The notes under the pieces are model-generated. The model did no database searches and was not told the DNA's origin. It saw only the letters and a program-made list of their open reading frames with translations. From assembly GCF_019746665.1 (NCBI RefSeq), contig NZ_JAIERS010000028.1:1-36499 (forward strand): a stretch of 36,499 nucleotides of DNA, in the 5' to 3' direction. A program made the translations under genes and the position numbers. This document shows, one piece after another, positions 24,075-34,157 of this stretch. Position 1 is the first letter of the stretch; each line of letters opens with the position of its first letter. The stretch is from Sphingomonas sp. (GTDB lineage Bacteria; Pseudomonadota; Alphaproteobacteria; Sphingomonadales; Sphingomonadaceae).

Positions 24075-25577
24075 ATGCGGGGGAAAGTGAAACTGCTGCT
24101 GGCGGTCGCGCTCGTGCCGGGGCTGGCCGCGCCGGCAGCCGCCGAGTCGCTGCGCGAGGCGCTCGCCGCCGCCTATCGCACCAATCCGACGATTGAGGCG
24201 CAACGCGCCAATGTCCGCGCGCTCGACGAGAACGTGCCCATTCAACGCTCCAACGCACTGCCCAACGTCCAGTTGCAGAGCAATTACGCCGAGTTGCTGA
24301 TCCAGTCGAACAACAGCTTCGTCGTGCCCACGCGCGTTTTTCAGTCGCAGGGGCAGGTCAACTACCCGGTCTATAGTGGCGGTAGCGTGAAGAACGGCGT
24401 CAAGGCGGCCGAGGAGCGCGTGCTCGCGGGCCGCGCGACACTGCGCAATACCGAGGCGAACGTGTTCACCAACGCGGTCGCCGCCTATATGGACGTGATC
24501 CGCGATTCGGCGATCGTCCAGCTCAACCAGCAGAATGTCAGGGTGCTGGAGGTAAACCTCCAGGCGTCGCGCGATCGTTTCCAGGTGGGCGACTTGACGC
24601 GCACCGATGTCGCCCAGTCCGAGGCGCGGCTGGCGCTCGCGCGCAGCCAGCTGCAGCAGGCCGAGGCGCGGCTGATTTCGAGCCGCGAAACCTATGTCCA
24701 GATCGTCGGCCATCCGGCGGGCGATCTCGAACCGCCGCCGCCGCTGCCGGGCCTGCCCGCCGGACCTGACCAGGCGGTGTCGGTGGCGCTCAGCGACAAT
24801 CCGGCCTTGCTCGCCGCGCGCAAGACGGTGGACGCCAGCAAATATGATGTCCGCGTCGCCCGCGCCGGGCGGCTGCCAACCGTGTCGCTTTTCAACCAAT
24901 CGGGCTATTTCAACTATTTCGGTTCGATCGGTTCGCCGCAAATCCCCAATGCCGGGTTCAACGTGCAGGCCGGCGTCGGCATCAACATCCCGATCTATCA
25001 GGGCGGCCAGCCCGCCGCGCGTATCCGCCAAGCACAGGCGCGCCAGGGCGTCGCGCAGGAGCAGCTGACCGAGAGCGAGCGCGCCGTGGTGCAGCAGGCG
25101 CGCTCGGCCTATGCCGTCTATCGCTCCTCGCTCGAGGTGATCGAATCGGCCCGCGCCGCGCAGGAGGCGAACAAGCTCTCGCTCGAAGGCGTGCGCGCCG
25201 AGAACAGCGTGGGCAACCGCACGGTGATCGAGGTGCTGAACGCCGAGCAGGAACTGCTCAACTCGCAAGTCACGCTCGTCACCGCGCAGCGCGATGCCTA
25301 TGTCGCCGGCTTCGCGGTGCTCGCGGCGATGGGCCATGCCGAGGCCAAGGATCTGGGGTTGGAGGGTGGCCCGCTCTACGATCCCGAAATCCATTATCGC
25401 AAGGTCCGCAACCGCTTCCTGGATTGGGGCGAGGGGCTGCCGAGCCCCAAGCCTGTCGCGACCAGCACCGCCAATACCCCGGCACAGACCAGCGACGTCG
25501 TAAAACCCCTAGATCCCGCGTTCATGAACCCAATTGACTCGGGGTCGGGCAATACGTCAGGAACGAAGCCTCAATAG
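24075..25577 (+). CDS. tolC: TolC family outer membrane efflux protein
   Basis: This 500-aa outer-membrane protein forms the trimeric exit duct for tripartite pumps and type I secretion. A signal peptide (about 1-23) is followed by two repeats of the OEP fold, beginning LREALAAAYRTNPTIEAQRA and, in the second half, VSVALSDNPALLAARKTVDASKYDVRVARA. Long coiled-coil helices and the GVRAENSVGNRTVIEVLNAEQELL segment are typical. The last 60 residues are a Ser/Thr/Pro tail. AAGGGA lies ahead of the ATG. No pump or adaptor gene is adjacent, so it may serve several partners. Confidence 0.94.
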   Translation: MRGKVKLLLAVALVPGLAAPAAAESLREALAAAYRTNPTIEAQRANVRALDENVPIQRSNALPNVQLQSNYAELLIQSNNSFVVPTRVFQSQGQVNYPVYSGGSVKNGVKAAEERVLAGRATLRNTEANVFTNAVAAYMDVIRDSAIVQLNQQNVRVLEVNLQASRDRFQVGDLTRTDVAQSEARLALARSQLQQAEARLISSRETYVQIVGHPAGDLEPPPPLPGLPAGPDQAVSVALSDNPALLAARKTVDASKYDVRVARAGRLPTVSLFNQSGYFNYFGSIGSPQIPNAGFNVQAGVGINIPIYQGGQPAARIRQAQARQGVAQEQLTESERAVVQQARSAYAVYRSSLEVIESARAAQEANKLSLEGVRAENSVGNRTVIEVLNAEQELLNSQVTLVTAQRDAYVAGFAVLAAMGHAEAKDLGLEGGPLYDPEIHYRKVRNRFLDWGEGLPSPKPVATSTANTPAQTSDVVKPLDPAFMNPIDSGSGNTSGTKPQ

Positions 25578-25615
25578 GGATCGATTAGGGGCGATCGATT
25601 GTGCGAGGCATGCGC

Positions 25616-26077
25616 ATGGCGGATTTGAGCGCGGAACCGTCGATGGAGGACATTCTTTCCTCGATCAAGCGGATCATTTCCGAAGAGGGGGATGCCCCGC
25701 GCAAGCGCGCGCCCGCCGCCAAAGCACCGGTGCGGGACGAGGTGCTCGAACTCAACGAGGCGCTTGCCGAAGCGCCCGAGGTCGAGGACATTGCGCCGAT
25801 GCCGATCACCTCGCGCCCGGCGCCGCGCGCCGCCACCACCGCCGCCCCCGCGCCGACGCCGATCGCCTCGCCGCAAACCGCCGCCGCGACGCGCGGCGCG
25901 CTCGACAATCTGGCACGGCTGATGGTGAAGCCCGAGCCGGACAGCGACGGCACGCTCGAAGGCTTGGTGCGCGAATTGCTCCGACCGATGCTGCGCGAAT
26001 GGCTCGACGCGCATCTGCCCGAAATCGTCGAGGCGATGGTCGCGCGCGAGATCGAACGGATCACCGCGACCCGCTGA
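25616..26077 (+). CDS. DUF2497 / PopZ-like polar organising protein
   Basis: This 153-aa protein has the three-part PopZ layout: a short N-terminal helix (EPSMEDILSSIKRIISEE, 7-24), a disordered acidic and Pro/Ala-rich middle (25-100), and conserved C-terminal helices (LEGLVRELLRPMLREWLDAHLPEIVEAMVAREIERI). In Caulobacter, PopZ forms a polar matrix that anchors the chromosome origin and cell-cycle proteins. The family is typically located upstream of valS. Here a light-sensor kinase gene separates the two. The ATG at 25616 was chosen because MADLSAEPSMED matches the usual N-terminus. Confidence 0.85.
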   Translation: MADLSAEPSMEDILSSIKRIISEEGDAPRKRAPAAKAPVRDEVLELNEALAEAPEVEDIAPMPITSRPAPRAATTAAPAPTPIASPQTAAATRGALDNLARLMVKPEPDSDGTLEGLVRELLRPMLREWLDAHLPEIVEAMVAREIERITATR

Positions 26078-26114
26078 ACTTTCTCGTCGTTCGGTCATTT
26101 CACCAACGATAACG

Positions 26115-26140
26115 GGAACTTGGCGCCACCGCCGCGCGTT
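26115..26140 (+). promoter_or_regulatory. EcfG-type general stress promoter of the LOV kinase
   Basis: GGAAC (26115-26119) and CGTT (26137-26140) are separated by 17 nt, which is the GGAAC-N16/17-CGTT form recognised by EcfG sigma factors of alphaproteobacteria. The kinase start codon lies only 10 nt after the box, so the transcript should be leaderless or nearly so. The assignment rests on the match and position alone. Confidence 0.7.
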
Positions 26141-26150
26141 TGCATCGCCG

Positions 26151-27758
26151 ATGCAAAATGATCATGACGGTGGCGATTCGCTTTCCGCGCCACTTCATCC
26201 CTCTCCGCCGATCGAAGATCATCGGCCGCCGCATCATGCGCCGGCCGATATTTTCTTCGCCGCCGTCAGCACGACGCGGATGCCGATGATCGTGACCGAT
26301 CCGCACCAGCCGGACAATCCGATCATCTTCTGCAACGAGGCGTTCACCTATATGAGCGGCTATGACGAGTCCGAGATTGTCGGGCTCAACTGCCGCTTCC
26401 TGCAAGGGCCGGAAACCGACCGCGAAGTCGTCGCCCAGGTGCGCCGCGCGATCGAGCAGCGCGAGGAAGTGTCGGTCGAGCTGCTCAATTATCGCAAGAA
26501 TGGCTCGACCTTCTGGAACGCCTTGTTCGTCTCGCCGATTTACGACGAGCGCGGCGAACTGCTGTATTTCTTTGCCAGCCAGCTTGACATTTCGCGCCGC
26601 CGGGAAGCCGAGGAAGCCTTGCACCAAGCCCAGAAGATGGAAGCCGTCGGCCAGTTGACCGGCGGCATCGCGCATGATTTCAATAACTTGCTGCAAGTGA
26701 TCATCGGTTATGCTGATATGCTGGAGGGGCGCGTCGATGCCGCCGACCGGCCGGCGCAGCGCGCGCTGGAGGCGATCACCAGCGCCGCCAATCGCGGGGC
26801 GACGCTTACCCAGCAATTGCTCGCCTTCGCGCGCAAGCAGGAGCTGCGCGACCGGCTGTTGAACTTCAACACCTTGGTCAATGATTTCCGTCCGGTGATC
26901 GAGCGCAATTTGGGGGAGGGCTTGCGGCTGCGGACCCAGCTCGCCGATGAGCTGTGGAATTGCCGGGTCGATCCGGTGCAGGCCGAGCTCGCCTTGCTCA
27001 ACATCCTCACCAATGCGCGCGACGCGACCGAGGGGCGGGGCACGGTGACGATCACCACCCGCAACGAGGTGATCGAGCGGCTGGACGCGCGTACCGCCAA
27101 TCTGGAGCCTGGCGAATACATCGTCGTCGAGATCGCCGATACCGGCCCCGGGGTCGCGCCCGAGGCGATCGACAAGGTGTTCGACCCGTTCTTCTCGACC
27201 AAGGGGATCGGCAAGGGCACCGGGCTGGGGCTGGCGATGGTCTATGGCTTCATGCGCCAGTCGAATGGGCTGGCCAAGGTTCATAACCAGAGCGAGGGCG
27301 GCGCCTGCTTCACGCTCTATTTTCCCCGCGCGACAGGCATTCCCGATCGCAACGGCCATGCCCAGGCGGCGCGGCGGGCGCGGGCGGCGGAGCGGGTGCT
27401 GATGGTGGAGGACCAGGCCGAGGTCGCGCAGCTCGGCCAGGCGTTGCTCGAGGATCTGGGGTATAGCGTGGTCCATGCCGCCAATGCCCGCGCCGCGCTC
27501 GACATATTGGCGCACGACCAGGATTTCGCGCTGGTGTTCAGCGACATCTTGATGCCGGGCGGGATGAACGGAGTGATGCTCGCGCACCAAATTCGTCGCG
27601 ATTTTCCCAAGCTGCCAATCCTCTTGACCACCGGCTATTCGGACGAGGCGCTCGACGATGGCGGCCGCAGTTTCGAGCTGCTGCGTAAGCCCTATCGCCG
27701 GCACGATCTGCATGTGCGGATCAGGGCGCTGCTCGATCGGCCGGGCGCGCGGACCTAG
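26151..27758 (+). CDS. Blue-light LOV hybrid sensor histidine kinase
   Basis: This 535-aa soluble kinase has a LOV domain (about 33-150) with GLNCRFLQ, where Cys81 forms the flavin adduct, and the flavin-contacting residues of NYRKNGSTFWN. Then come HisKA with His175 (GGIAHDFNNLL), HATPase (N box NILTNARDA, G1 DTGPG, G2 GKGTGLGL) and a C-terminal receiver (about 415-530) with Asp465 (FSDILMP) and Lys513. The layout resembles the LOV-HK-REC kinases of Pseudomonas syringae. The HisKA is the standard type, not the HWE/HisKA2 type usual for kinases feeding PhyR. No Shine-Dalgarno is visible and the EcfG-like box ends 10 nt before the ATG. No separate regulator gene lies nearby. Confidence 0.93.
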   Translation: MQNDHDGGDSLSAPLHPSPPIEDHRPPHHAPADIFFAAVSTTRMPMIVTDPHQPDNPIIFCNEAFTYMSGYDESEIVGLNCRFLQGPETDREVVAQVRRAIEQREEVSVELLNYRKNGSTFWNALFVSPIYDERGELLYFFASQLDISRRREAEEALHQAQKMEAVGQLTGGIAHDFNNLLQVIIGYADMLEGRVDAADRPAQRALEAITSAANRGATLTQQLLAFARKQELRDRLLNFNTLVNDFRPVIERNLGEGLRLRTQLADELWNCRVDPVQAELALLNILTNARDATEGRGTVTITTRNEVIERLDARTANLEPGEYIVVEIADTGPGVAPEAIDKVFDPFFSTKGIGKGTGLGLAMVYGFMRQSNGLAKVHNQSEGGACFTLYFPRATGIPDRNGHAQAARRARAAERVLMVEDQAEVAQLGQALLEDLGYSVVHAANARAALDILAHDQDFALVFSDILMPGGMNGVMLAHQIRRDFPKLPILLTTGYSDEALDDGGRSFELLRKPYRRHDLHVRIRALLDRPGART

Positions 27759-27791
27759 CGGTTTGCAGCGGATCAAGAGTGGACCTGTATA

Positions 27792-27917
27792 GCTCCTCCC
27801 CTGCAAGGGGAGGGGGACCGTTCGCGCCAGCGAATGGTGGAGGGGTATTGCCCTCGATCAATCGGGGACACCCCTCCGACGCGCTTCGCGCGCCACCTCC
27901 CCTTACAGGGGAGGAGC
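27792..27917. repeat. GCTCCTCCCC-type element, copy B2
   Basis: A 126-nt element has inverted ends GCTCCTCCCCTG(C/T)AAGGGGAGG and the same internal order as B1 when read on the minus strand: a GCGCGC hairpin, GGAGGGGTG, GGAGGGGT in reverse, and a CGAATGG hairpin. It lies between the LOV kinase and valS and ends 68 nt before the valS start. The remaining gap shows nothing else. Confidence 0.85.
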
Positions 27918-27985
27918 AGGGCGGGCGATAATCAGACGTTCGGGCACCCTTGGCGGCGCGCCCCAAGCGCGGCTAGACGGGCGGG

Positions 27986-30946
27986 ATGACCGACCTTCCC
28001 AAGACGTTCGACCCCGCCGACATCGAAGCCCGCTGGTACGCCCATTGGGAGCGGAGCGGCCTGTTCCGCCCCGAGCGCCCCGGTGCCGAGCCCTGGACGA
28101 TCGTCAACCCGCCGCCCAACGTCACCGGCAGCCTCCATATCGGCCACGCGCTCGATAACACGCTTCAGGACATTCTTGTCCGCCACGCGCGGCTGCAGGG
28201 CAAGGACGCGCTGTGGGTGGTCGGCACCGATCACGCCGGCATCGCGACCCAGATGGTGGTCGAGCGCCAGCTCGCCGAGCGGCAGGACAAGCGCACCAAT
28301 TACAGCCGCGAACAGTTTGTCGAGAAAGTGTGGCAATGGAAGGCCGAGAGCGGCGGCGCGATCACCCGCCAGCTCCGCCGGCTTGGCTGCTCGATGGACT
28401 GGGCGAACGAGCGTTTCACGATGGACGAGGGCTTCAGCAAGGCGGTGCTGAAGGTGTTCGTCGATCTGTATAACCAGGGCCTGCTCTATCGCGACAAGCG
28501 GCTGGTGAACTGGGATCCCGAGCTCAAGACCGCGATCAGCGATTTGGAAGTCGAATCGCGCGAAGTGCGCGGCCATATGTGGCATTTCAAATATCCGCTC
28601 GCGGACGGCGAGACCTATCGCTACGTCGAACGCGATGCGGACGGCAACATAACTTTCGAGGAAGAGCGCGATTACATCTCGATCGCGACAACGCGTCCTG
28701 AAACGATGTTGGGGGATGGCGCGGTCGCGGTGCATCCCAGCGATGAGCGCTATCGCCCCATCGTCGGCAAATATTGTGAAATCCCGGTTGGACCGAAGGC
28801 GCATCGCCGACTGATTCCGATCATCACCGACGATTATCCCGATCCCAATTTCGGCTCGGGCGCGGTGAAGATCACCGGGGCGCATGACGCGAACGACTAT
28901 GGTGTCGCCCAGCGCAACGGCATCCCTATGTATCGCCTGATGGACGAGGTGGCGGTGATGCGGACCGACGGTGCGCCCTATGCCGTCGCCGCCGCGCGGG
29001 CGAAGGAAATTGCGGGTGGCGCGCCGGCCACGCCGGCGGAGATCGACGCGCTCAATCTGGTGCCGGAGGCGTATCGCGGGCTCGACCGTTATGAAGCGCG
29101 CAAGCGCGTGGTCGCCGATATCGACGCCGACGGCCTGATGATCCGCGTCGAAGACAAAACGATCATGCAGCCGTTCGGCGATCGCTCGGGCGTGGTGATC
29201 GAACCGATGCTGACCGACCAATGGTATGTCGACGCGGCGACCTTGGCGAAGCCCGCGATCGAGGCGGTGCGCTCGGGCGCGATCAAGATCGTGCCCAAGA
29301 GCTGGGAGAAGACCTTCTTCAACTGGATGGAGAATATCCAGCCGTGGTGCGTGAGCCGGCAGCTGTGGTGGGGGCATCGCATTCCGGCGTGGTTCGCCGA
29401 CGACGGGCGAGTGTTTGTCGCGGAAAACGAAGCGGCGGCACAGGCGCTGGCCGGCGACGGGGTGGTGCTTACCCAGGACGAAGATGTCCTCGACACCTGG
29501 TTCTCCTCCGCGCTCTGGCCGTTCGCCACCTTGGGGTGGCCGGGCGAGCCTCACCCCTCCCCTTCAGGGGAGGGGACGGGGGTGGGGGCGGGCATCACGC
29601 CGGACGCCTCTTCAGCGCGCCCCCACCCCAACCCCTCCCCTGAAGGGGAGGGGCTCAGAATGCCGGCCCCCCGCTCCGGTCCGGCGGGCGGGAGAGGCAG
29701 CAACTTGAACGGCCGTTACCCCAATGACGTGCTCGTCTCCGGCTTCGACATCCTGTTCTTCTGGGATGCGCGGATGATGATGCAGGGCATCCACTTCATG
29801 GGCGATGTGCCGTTCCGCACGCTCTATCTCCACGGGCTGGTGCGCGCGGCGGACGGGCAGAAAATGTCCAAGTCCAAGGGCAATACCGTCGATCCGCTCG
29901 GGCTGATCGACAAATATGGCGCCGACGCCCTGCGCTTCTTCATGGCGGCGATGGAAAGCCAGGGGCGCGACATCAAGATGGATGAGCGCCGGATCGAGGG
30001 CTATCGCAACTTCGCGACCAAGCTGTGGAACGCGGCGCGCTTCGCCCAGGCGAACGGGATCGGCGGCAGCGCGGGGGTGGCGCCGCCACCGGCGACGCTG
30101 GCGGTGAACCAGTGGATCATCGGCGAGACGGTGGCGACGGTGCGCGCGATCGACGCCGCGCTCGCCGATTACCGTTTCGATGGCGCGGCGAACGCGATCT
30201 ACCACTTCGTGTGGGACCGCTTCTGCGACTGGTATCTGGAACTGATCAAGCCAATCTTGATCGAGGAACCGCAATTGCCGCCTGGCGCGGTGCCTAATAA
30301 TCGCGTGGATGAAACCCGAGCGGTCGCCGGATGGGTCCTCGACCAGATCCTAGTATTGCTCCACCCCTTCATGCCCTTCATCACGGAAGAGCTGTGGTCA
30401 AAACTTGCCAAGCGGGAGCAAAATCTGATCGTCGCTGCCTGGCCTAGGCCGGCAGATGTCGACGTTGATGAGGCGGCCGCGCGGGAAGTGGATTGGGTCA
30501 TCCGGTTGGTTAGTCAAGTGCGAGCGGTTCGAGCCGAACTTAACGTGCCGCCGGGAGCACCGGTGCGACTGATCCACGACGATATCGACGCTGAAACGCA
30601 GAACCGGATCAATCGTAATTCTGCGTCGTTCCGTCGTATGGCTCGGATCGCCGATGTGGAGCATCGGCAAGGTGCGGAGCTTTCCGAGGTCGCGCAGGTC
30701 GTCGTAGACGGGGTGACGTACTTTATGCCCCTAAAGGGCATCATCGACCTCGCCGCCGAACGCGCGCGCCTCGGCAAAGCGATCGCCGCCGCCGAGAAGG
30801 AGCGCGACGCGCTCGCGGGCCGGCTCAACAACCCCAGCTTCGTCGAGCGCGCCAAGCCCGAAGCGGTGGACAAGGCCCGCGCCGATCACGCTGAAAAAGC
30901 GGCGGAGGCCGAACGCCTCGCCGCCGCGCTAGCGCGCCTGGGATAG
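27986..30946 (+). CDS. valS: Valyl-tRNA synthetase with in-frame repeat insertion
   Basis: This 986-aa class I synthetase charges tRNA-Val. HIGH appears as HIGH (51-54), and KMSKS at 626-630. The CP1 editing domain spans about 220-400 ([21 protein letters not shown]). The anticodon-binding region follows (about 690-850), and a C-terminal coiled coil (about 910-986). Between GWP (517-519) and YPND (578-581), where homologues have about nine residues, 58 stand; the excess is encoded by a palindromic repeat and reads as Pro, Gly, Ser and Glu-rich sequence. The catalytic signatures on both sides are intact. Bases 30255-30735 use rarer codons (CTA, GTA, CGA, AAT, CTT) unlike the rest. As the only valS seen, it is probably functional. 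Confidence 0.95.
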   Translation: MTDLPKTFDPADIEARWYAHWERSGLFRPERPGAEPWTIVNPPPNVTGSLHIGHALDNTLQDILVRHARLQGKDALWVVGTDHAGIATQMVVERQLAERQDKRTNYSREQFVEKVWQWKAESGGAITRQLRRLGCSMDWANERFTMDEGFSKAVLKVFVDLYNQGLLYRDKRLVNWDPELKTAISDLEVESREVRGHMWHFKYPLADGETYRYVERDADGNITFEEERDYISIATTRPETMLGDGAVAVHPSDERYRPIVGKYCEIPVGPKAHRRLIPIITDDYPDPNFGSGAVKITGAHDANDYGVAQRNGIPMYRLMDEVAVMRTDGAPYAVAAARAKEIAGGAPATPAEIDALNLVPEAYRGLDRYEARKRVVADIDADGLMIRVEDKTIMQPFGDRSGVVIEPMLTDQWYVDAATLAKPAIEAVRSGAIKIVPKSWEKTFFNWMENIQPWCVSRQLWWGHRIPAWFADDGRVFVAENEAAAQALAGDGVVLTQDEDVLDTWFSSALWPFATLGWPGEPHPSPSGEGTGVGAGITPDASSARPHPNPSPEGEGLRMPAPRSGPAGGRGSNLNGRYPNDVLVSGFDILFFWDARMMMQGIHFMGDVPFRTLYLHGLVRAADGQKMSKSKGNTVDPLGLIDKYGADALRFFMAAMESQGRDIKMDERRIEGYRNFATKLWNAARFAQANGIGGSAGVAPPPATLAVNQWIIGETVATVRAIDAALADYRFDGAANAIYHFVWDRFCDWYLELIKPILIEEPQLPPGAVPNNRVDETRAVAGWVLDQILVLLHPFMPFITEELWSKLAKREQNLIVAAWPRPADVDVDEAAAREVDWVIRLVSQVRAVRAELNVPPGAPVRLIHDDIDAETQNRINRNSASFRRMARIADVEHRQGAELSEVAQVVVDGVTYFMPLKGIIDLAAERARLGKAIAAAEKERDALAGRLNNPSFVERAKPEAVDKARADHAEKAAEAERLAAALARLG
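29554..29653. repeat. Palindromic repeat inside valS, copy B3
   Basis: Two 22-nt palindromes, CCCCTCCCC-TTCA-GGGGAGGGG (29554-29575) and the same with a TGAA loop (29632-29653), are mirror copies. The inversion continues inward as GGGGTGGGGGCG-like sequence on both sides. A further GC-rich stretch up to 29700 belongs to the same insertion. The reading frame of valS passes through without a stop. Confidence 0.85.
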
Positions 30947-30949
30947 GCC

Positions 30950-31309
30950 ATGAAACTCGATCACGCCGTCATCCTCGTCCGCTCGCTCGAGGCGAGCCTG
31001 CCTTGGTACACGACGATGCTCGGCGCGATCGGCTTTACCAAGACGCGCGAGCATGTGTGGCTGAGCGATGACGGCTTCGCGATCGACCTGAAGCAGGCCA
31101 ATGCCGATACGCCCGGCTATCAGCGCTACGCGCCCGGCCTCAACCATCTCGGCTTCACCGCGCCCGACGAGGCCGCGCTCGACGCGGTGCGCGGGGCGAT
31201 GGCGGCGGCGGGCCATCCGGTCGCGGACAAGCAGCATTTCGGCGACAGCATCGCCACCTTCTTCAAGGACCCGGACGGGATGCGGGTTGAAGTAACCGTC
31301 TATGAATGA
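30950..31309 (+). CDS. VOC family protein, small
   Basis: This 119-aa protein is a single VOC domain: MKLDHAVILVRSLEASLPWYTTMLG at the start (His5 a candidate metal ligand), a central GLNHLGFTAPDEAAL and a terminal FFKDPDGMRVEVTVYE with the metal-binding Glu. It resembles glyoxalase-like proteins of unknown substrate. The start lies 4 nt after the valS stop, and the GNAT gene start overlaps its end by 8 nt, so it is probably translated from one transcript with both. Confidence 0.85.
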   Translation: MKLDHAVILVRSLEASLPWYTTMLGAIGFTKTREHVWLSDDGFAIDLKQANADTPGYQRYAPGLNHLGFTAPDEAALDAVRGAMAAAGHPVADKQHFGDSIATFFKDPDGMRVEVTVYE

Positions 31310-31736
31310 CGGCGCGGGCGGCGCGGGGGGTCTCGCCCCGCTCTCCGCCGCCGACGCCGATGCCGCGATCGCGCTGTGGCACGAAGCGGGGCTCACCCGA
31401 CCGTGGAACGATCCCGCGCGGGATTTCGCCCGCGCGCTCGCCGGCCCGGCCTCGACCATCCTGGGGCTGAAGCACGATGGCGCCCTGATCGCGACGGTGA
31501 TGGTCGGTGATGACGGGCATCGCGGCTGGCTCTATTACCTCGCCGTCGCGGCCGATGCGCGCGGGCAGGGGCATGGCCGGACGGTGCTGCGCGCCGCGGA
31601 AAGCTGGCTCGCCGCGCGCGGCTGCCCCAAGGCGATGCTGATGATCCGGGGCGACAATCCGGTCGGGGGCTTCTACGCCGCCGCCGGCTACGCGACCGAA
31701 GACGTGCAGGTGATGGCGCGCTGGCTCAAAAGCTGA
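31302..31736 (+). CDS. GNAT acetyltransferase (YpeA-like)
   Basis: This 144-aa acetyltransferase has the acetyl-CoA loop VAADARGQGHGRTVLRAAESW (Q/R-x-x-G-x-G/A) and the terminal NPVGGFYAAAGYATEDV strand, as in the YpeA/RimI group. The substrate is unknown. It overlaps the VOC gene by 8 nt and is followed after 11 nt by the MATE gene, pointing to one operon. Confidence 0.85.
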   Translation: MNDGAGGAGGLAPLSAADADAAIALWHEAGLTRPWNDPARDFARALAGPASTILGLKHDGALIATVMVGDDGHRGWLYYLAVAADARGQGHGRTVLRAAESWLAARGCPKAMLMIRGDNPVGGFYAAAGYATEDVQVMARWLKS

Positions 31737-31747
31737 CAAGGAGCGCC

Positions 31748-33136
31748 ATGGCCAGCCGACCCGCCAATCGTGATCTTACGCAAGGCCCGATCGCGCGCAC
31801 GCTCGCGCTGTTCGCGCTGCCGACGCTGGGCGCGAACATCCTGCAATCGCTGAACGGCTCGATCAACGCGATCTGGGTGGGGCGTTTCCTCGGCGAAAGC
31901 GCGCTCGCGGCAACGAGCAACGCCAACAACATCATGTTCCTGTTGTTCGCCGCCGTCTTCGGCTTCGGCATGGCGGCGACGATCTTCATCGGCCAGAGCA
32001 TGGGCCGGCGCGATCTCGACGGCGCGCGGCGCGCCTTCGGATCGGCGGTGGGGCTGATCTTCTGGACCTCGGTGGTGGTCGGCATCGCCGGGTGGTTCGC
32101 CGCGCCCGCCATCCTGCGGCTGCTGGAGACGCCGGGCGAGGCGATGCCGCTCGCGCTCACTTATCTCCGGATCATCTTCCTCGCGCTGCCGCCCTCGATG
32201 CTGTCGGTGCTCATCACGATGGCGCTGCGCGGCACCGGCGACGCGATCACGCCACTCTGGTTCGGGGCGCTGGCCTCGCTGCTCGATGTGGCGCTCAACC
32301 CGCTGCTGATCCTGGGCGCCGGCCCGATTCCGCGCCTGGGCATCGCCGGCTCCGCGATCGCAAGCCTGATCGCGACCTGCACCGCGCTGGTCGCGCTGAT
32401 CGCCTATATCTATGCGCGCGATCTGCCGATCCGCCTGCGCGGGGCTGAACTTGCTTATCTGCGCCCCGGGCCGGCCGCGATCGGCGCGCTGGTGGCGAAG
32501 GGCGTGCCGATCGGCGCGCAGATGATCGTGATCGCGGTGGCGGGGCTCACCATGTTCGGGCTCGTCAATCGCGAGGGGGTCGATACCAGCGCGGCGTTCG
32601 GGGTGACGCTCCAGCTCTGGGCCTATATCCAGATGCCGGCGATGGCGATCGGCGCGGCGGTGAGCGCGATGGCCGCGCAGAATATCGGTGCGAACCGCTG
32701 GGACCGGGTGAACGCGATCGCCCGCGCTGGTTTGCTGCAGAATTTGGCGATCACCGGCGCGATGGTGCTGGTGCTGCTCGTCTTCGATCGCGCAGTGATG
32801 GCGCTGTTCCTGGGGAACGCCAGCCCGGCGCTGCCGATCGCGCGGCATATCCAGCTGCTCGCCAGCTGGGGCTTCATCCTGTTCGGCGGGACGATGGTGT
32901 TCTTCGGCGTGGTCCGCGCGAACGGCGCGGTGCTCGGGCCGCTCCTGATCCTGCTGGTCGCGATGTTCCCGGTGCGCCTCGGCTTCGCGCTCGCGCTGCG
33001 GCCGATGCTGGGGGTGGACGCCTTGTGGTGGAGCTTCCCGGTGGGTTCGGTGATGACGGTGACGCTCGCCGGGCTGTTCTACGCCTATGGCCCGTGGCGC
33101 CGGGCGCCGGCGATGCGGATGGCGACGGCGGGCTGA
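31748..33136 (+). CDS. MATE family efflux transporter
   Basis: This 462-aa inner-membrane protein has about 12 transmembrane helices in two homologous halves. The N-half contains FALPTLGANILQSLNGSINAIWVGRFLG and GMAATIFIGQSMGRRD, the typical MATE signatures; the second half starts near GVPIGAQMIVIAVAGLTM. The family exports cationic drugs and toxins in exchange for Na+ or H+. An AAGGAG sits ahead of the ATG. Substrate and coupling ion cannot be read from sequence. Confidence 0.93.
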   Translation: MASRPANRDLTQGPIARTLALFALPTLGANILQSLNGSINAIWVGRFLGESALAATSNANNIMFLLFAAVFGFGMAATIFIGQSMGRRDLDGARRAFGSAVGLIFWTSVVVGIAGWFAAPAILRLLETPGEAMPLALTYLRIIFLALPPSMLSVLITMALRGTGDAITPLWFGALASLLDVALNPLLILGAGPIPRLGIAGSAIASLIATCTALVALIAYIYARDLPIRLRGAELAYLRPGPAAIGALVAKGVPIGAQMIVIAVAGLTMFGLVNREGVDTSAAFGVTLQLWAYIQMPAMAIGAAVSAMAAQNIGANRWDRVNAIARAGLLQNLAITGAMVLVLLVFDRAVMALFLGNASPALPIARHIQLLASWGFILFGGTMVFFGVVRANGAVLGPLLILLVAMFPVRLGFALALRPMLGVDALWWSFPVGSVMTVTLAGLFYAYGPWRRAPAMRMATAG

Positions 33137-33176
33137 AGGCTTGCGCCCGCCCGCGCCCCGGCGCACAACGCCCGCC

Positions 33177-34153
<977 letters not shown>

Positions 34154-34157
<4 letters not shown>

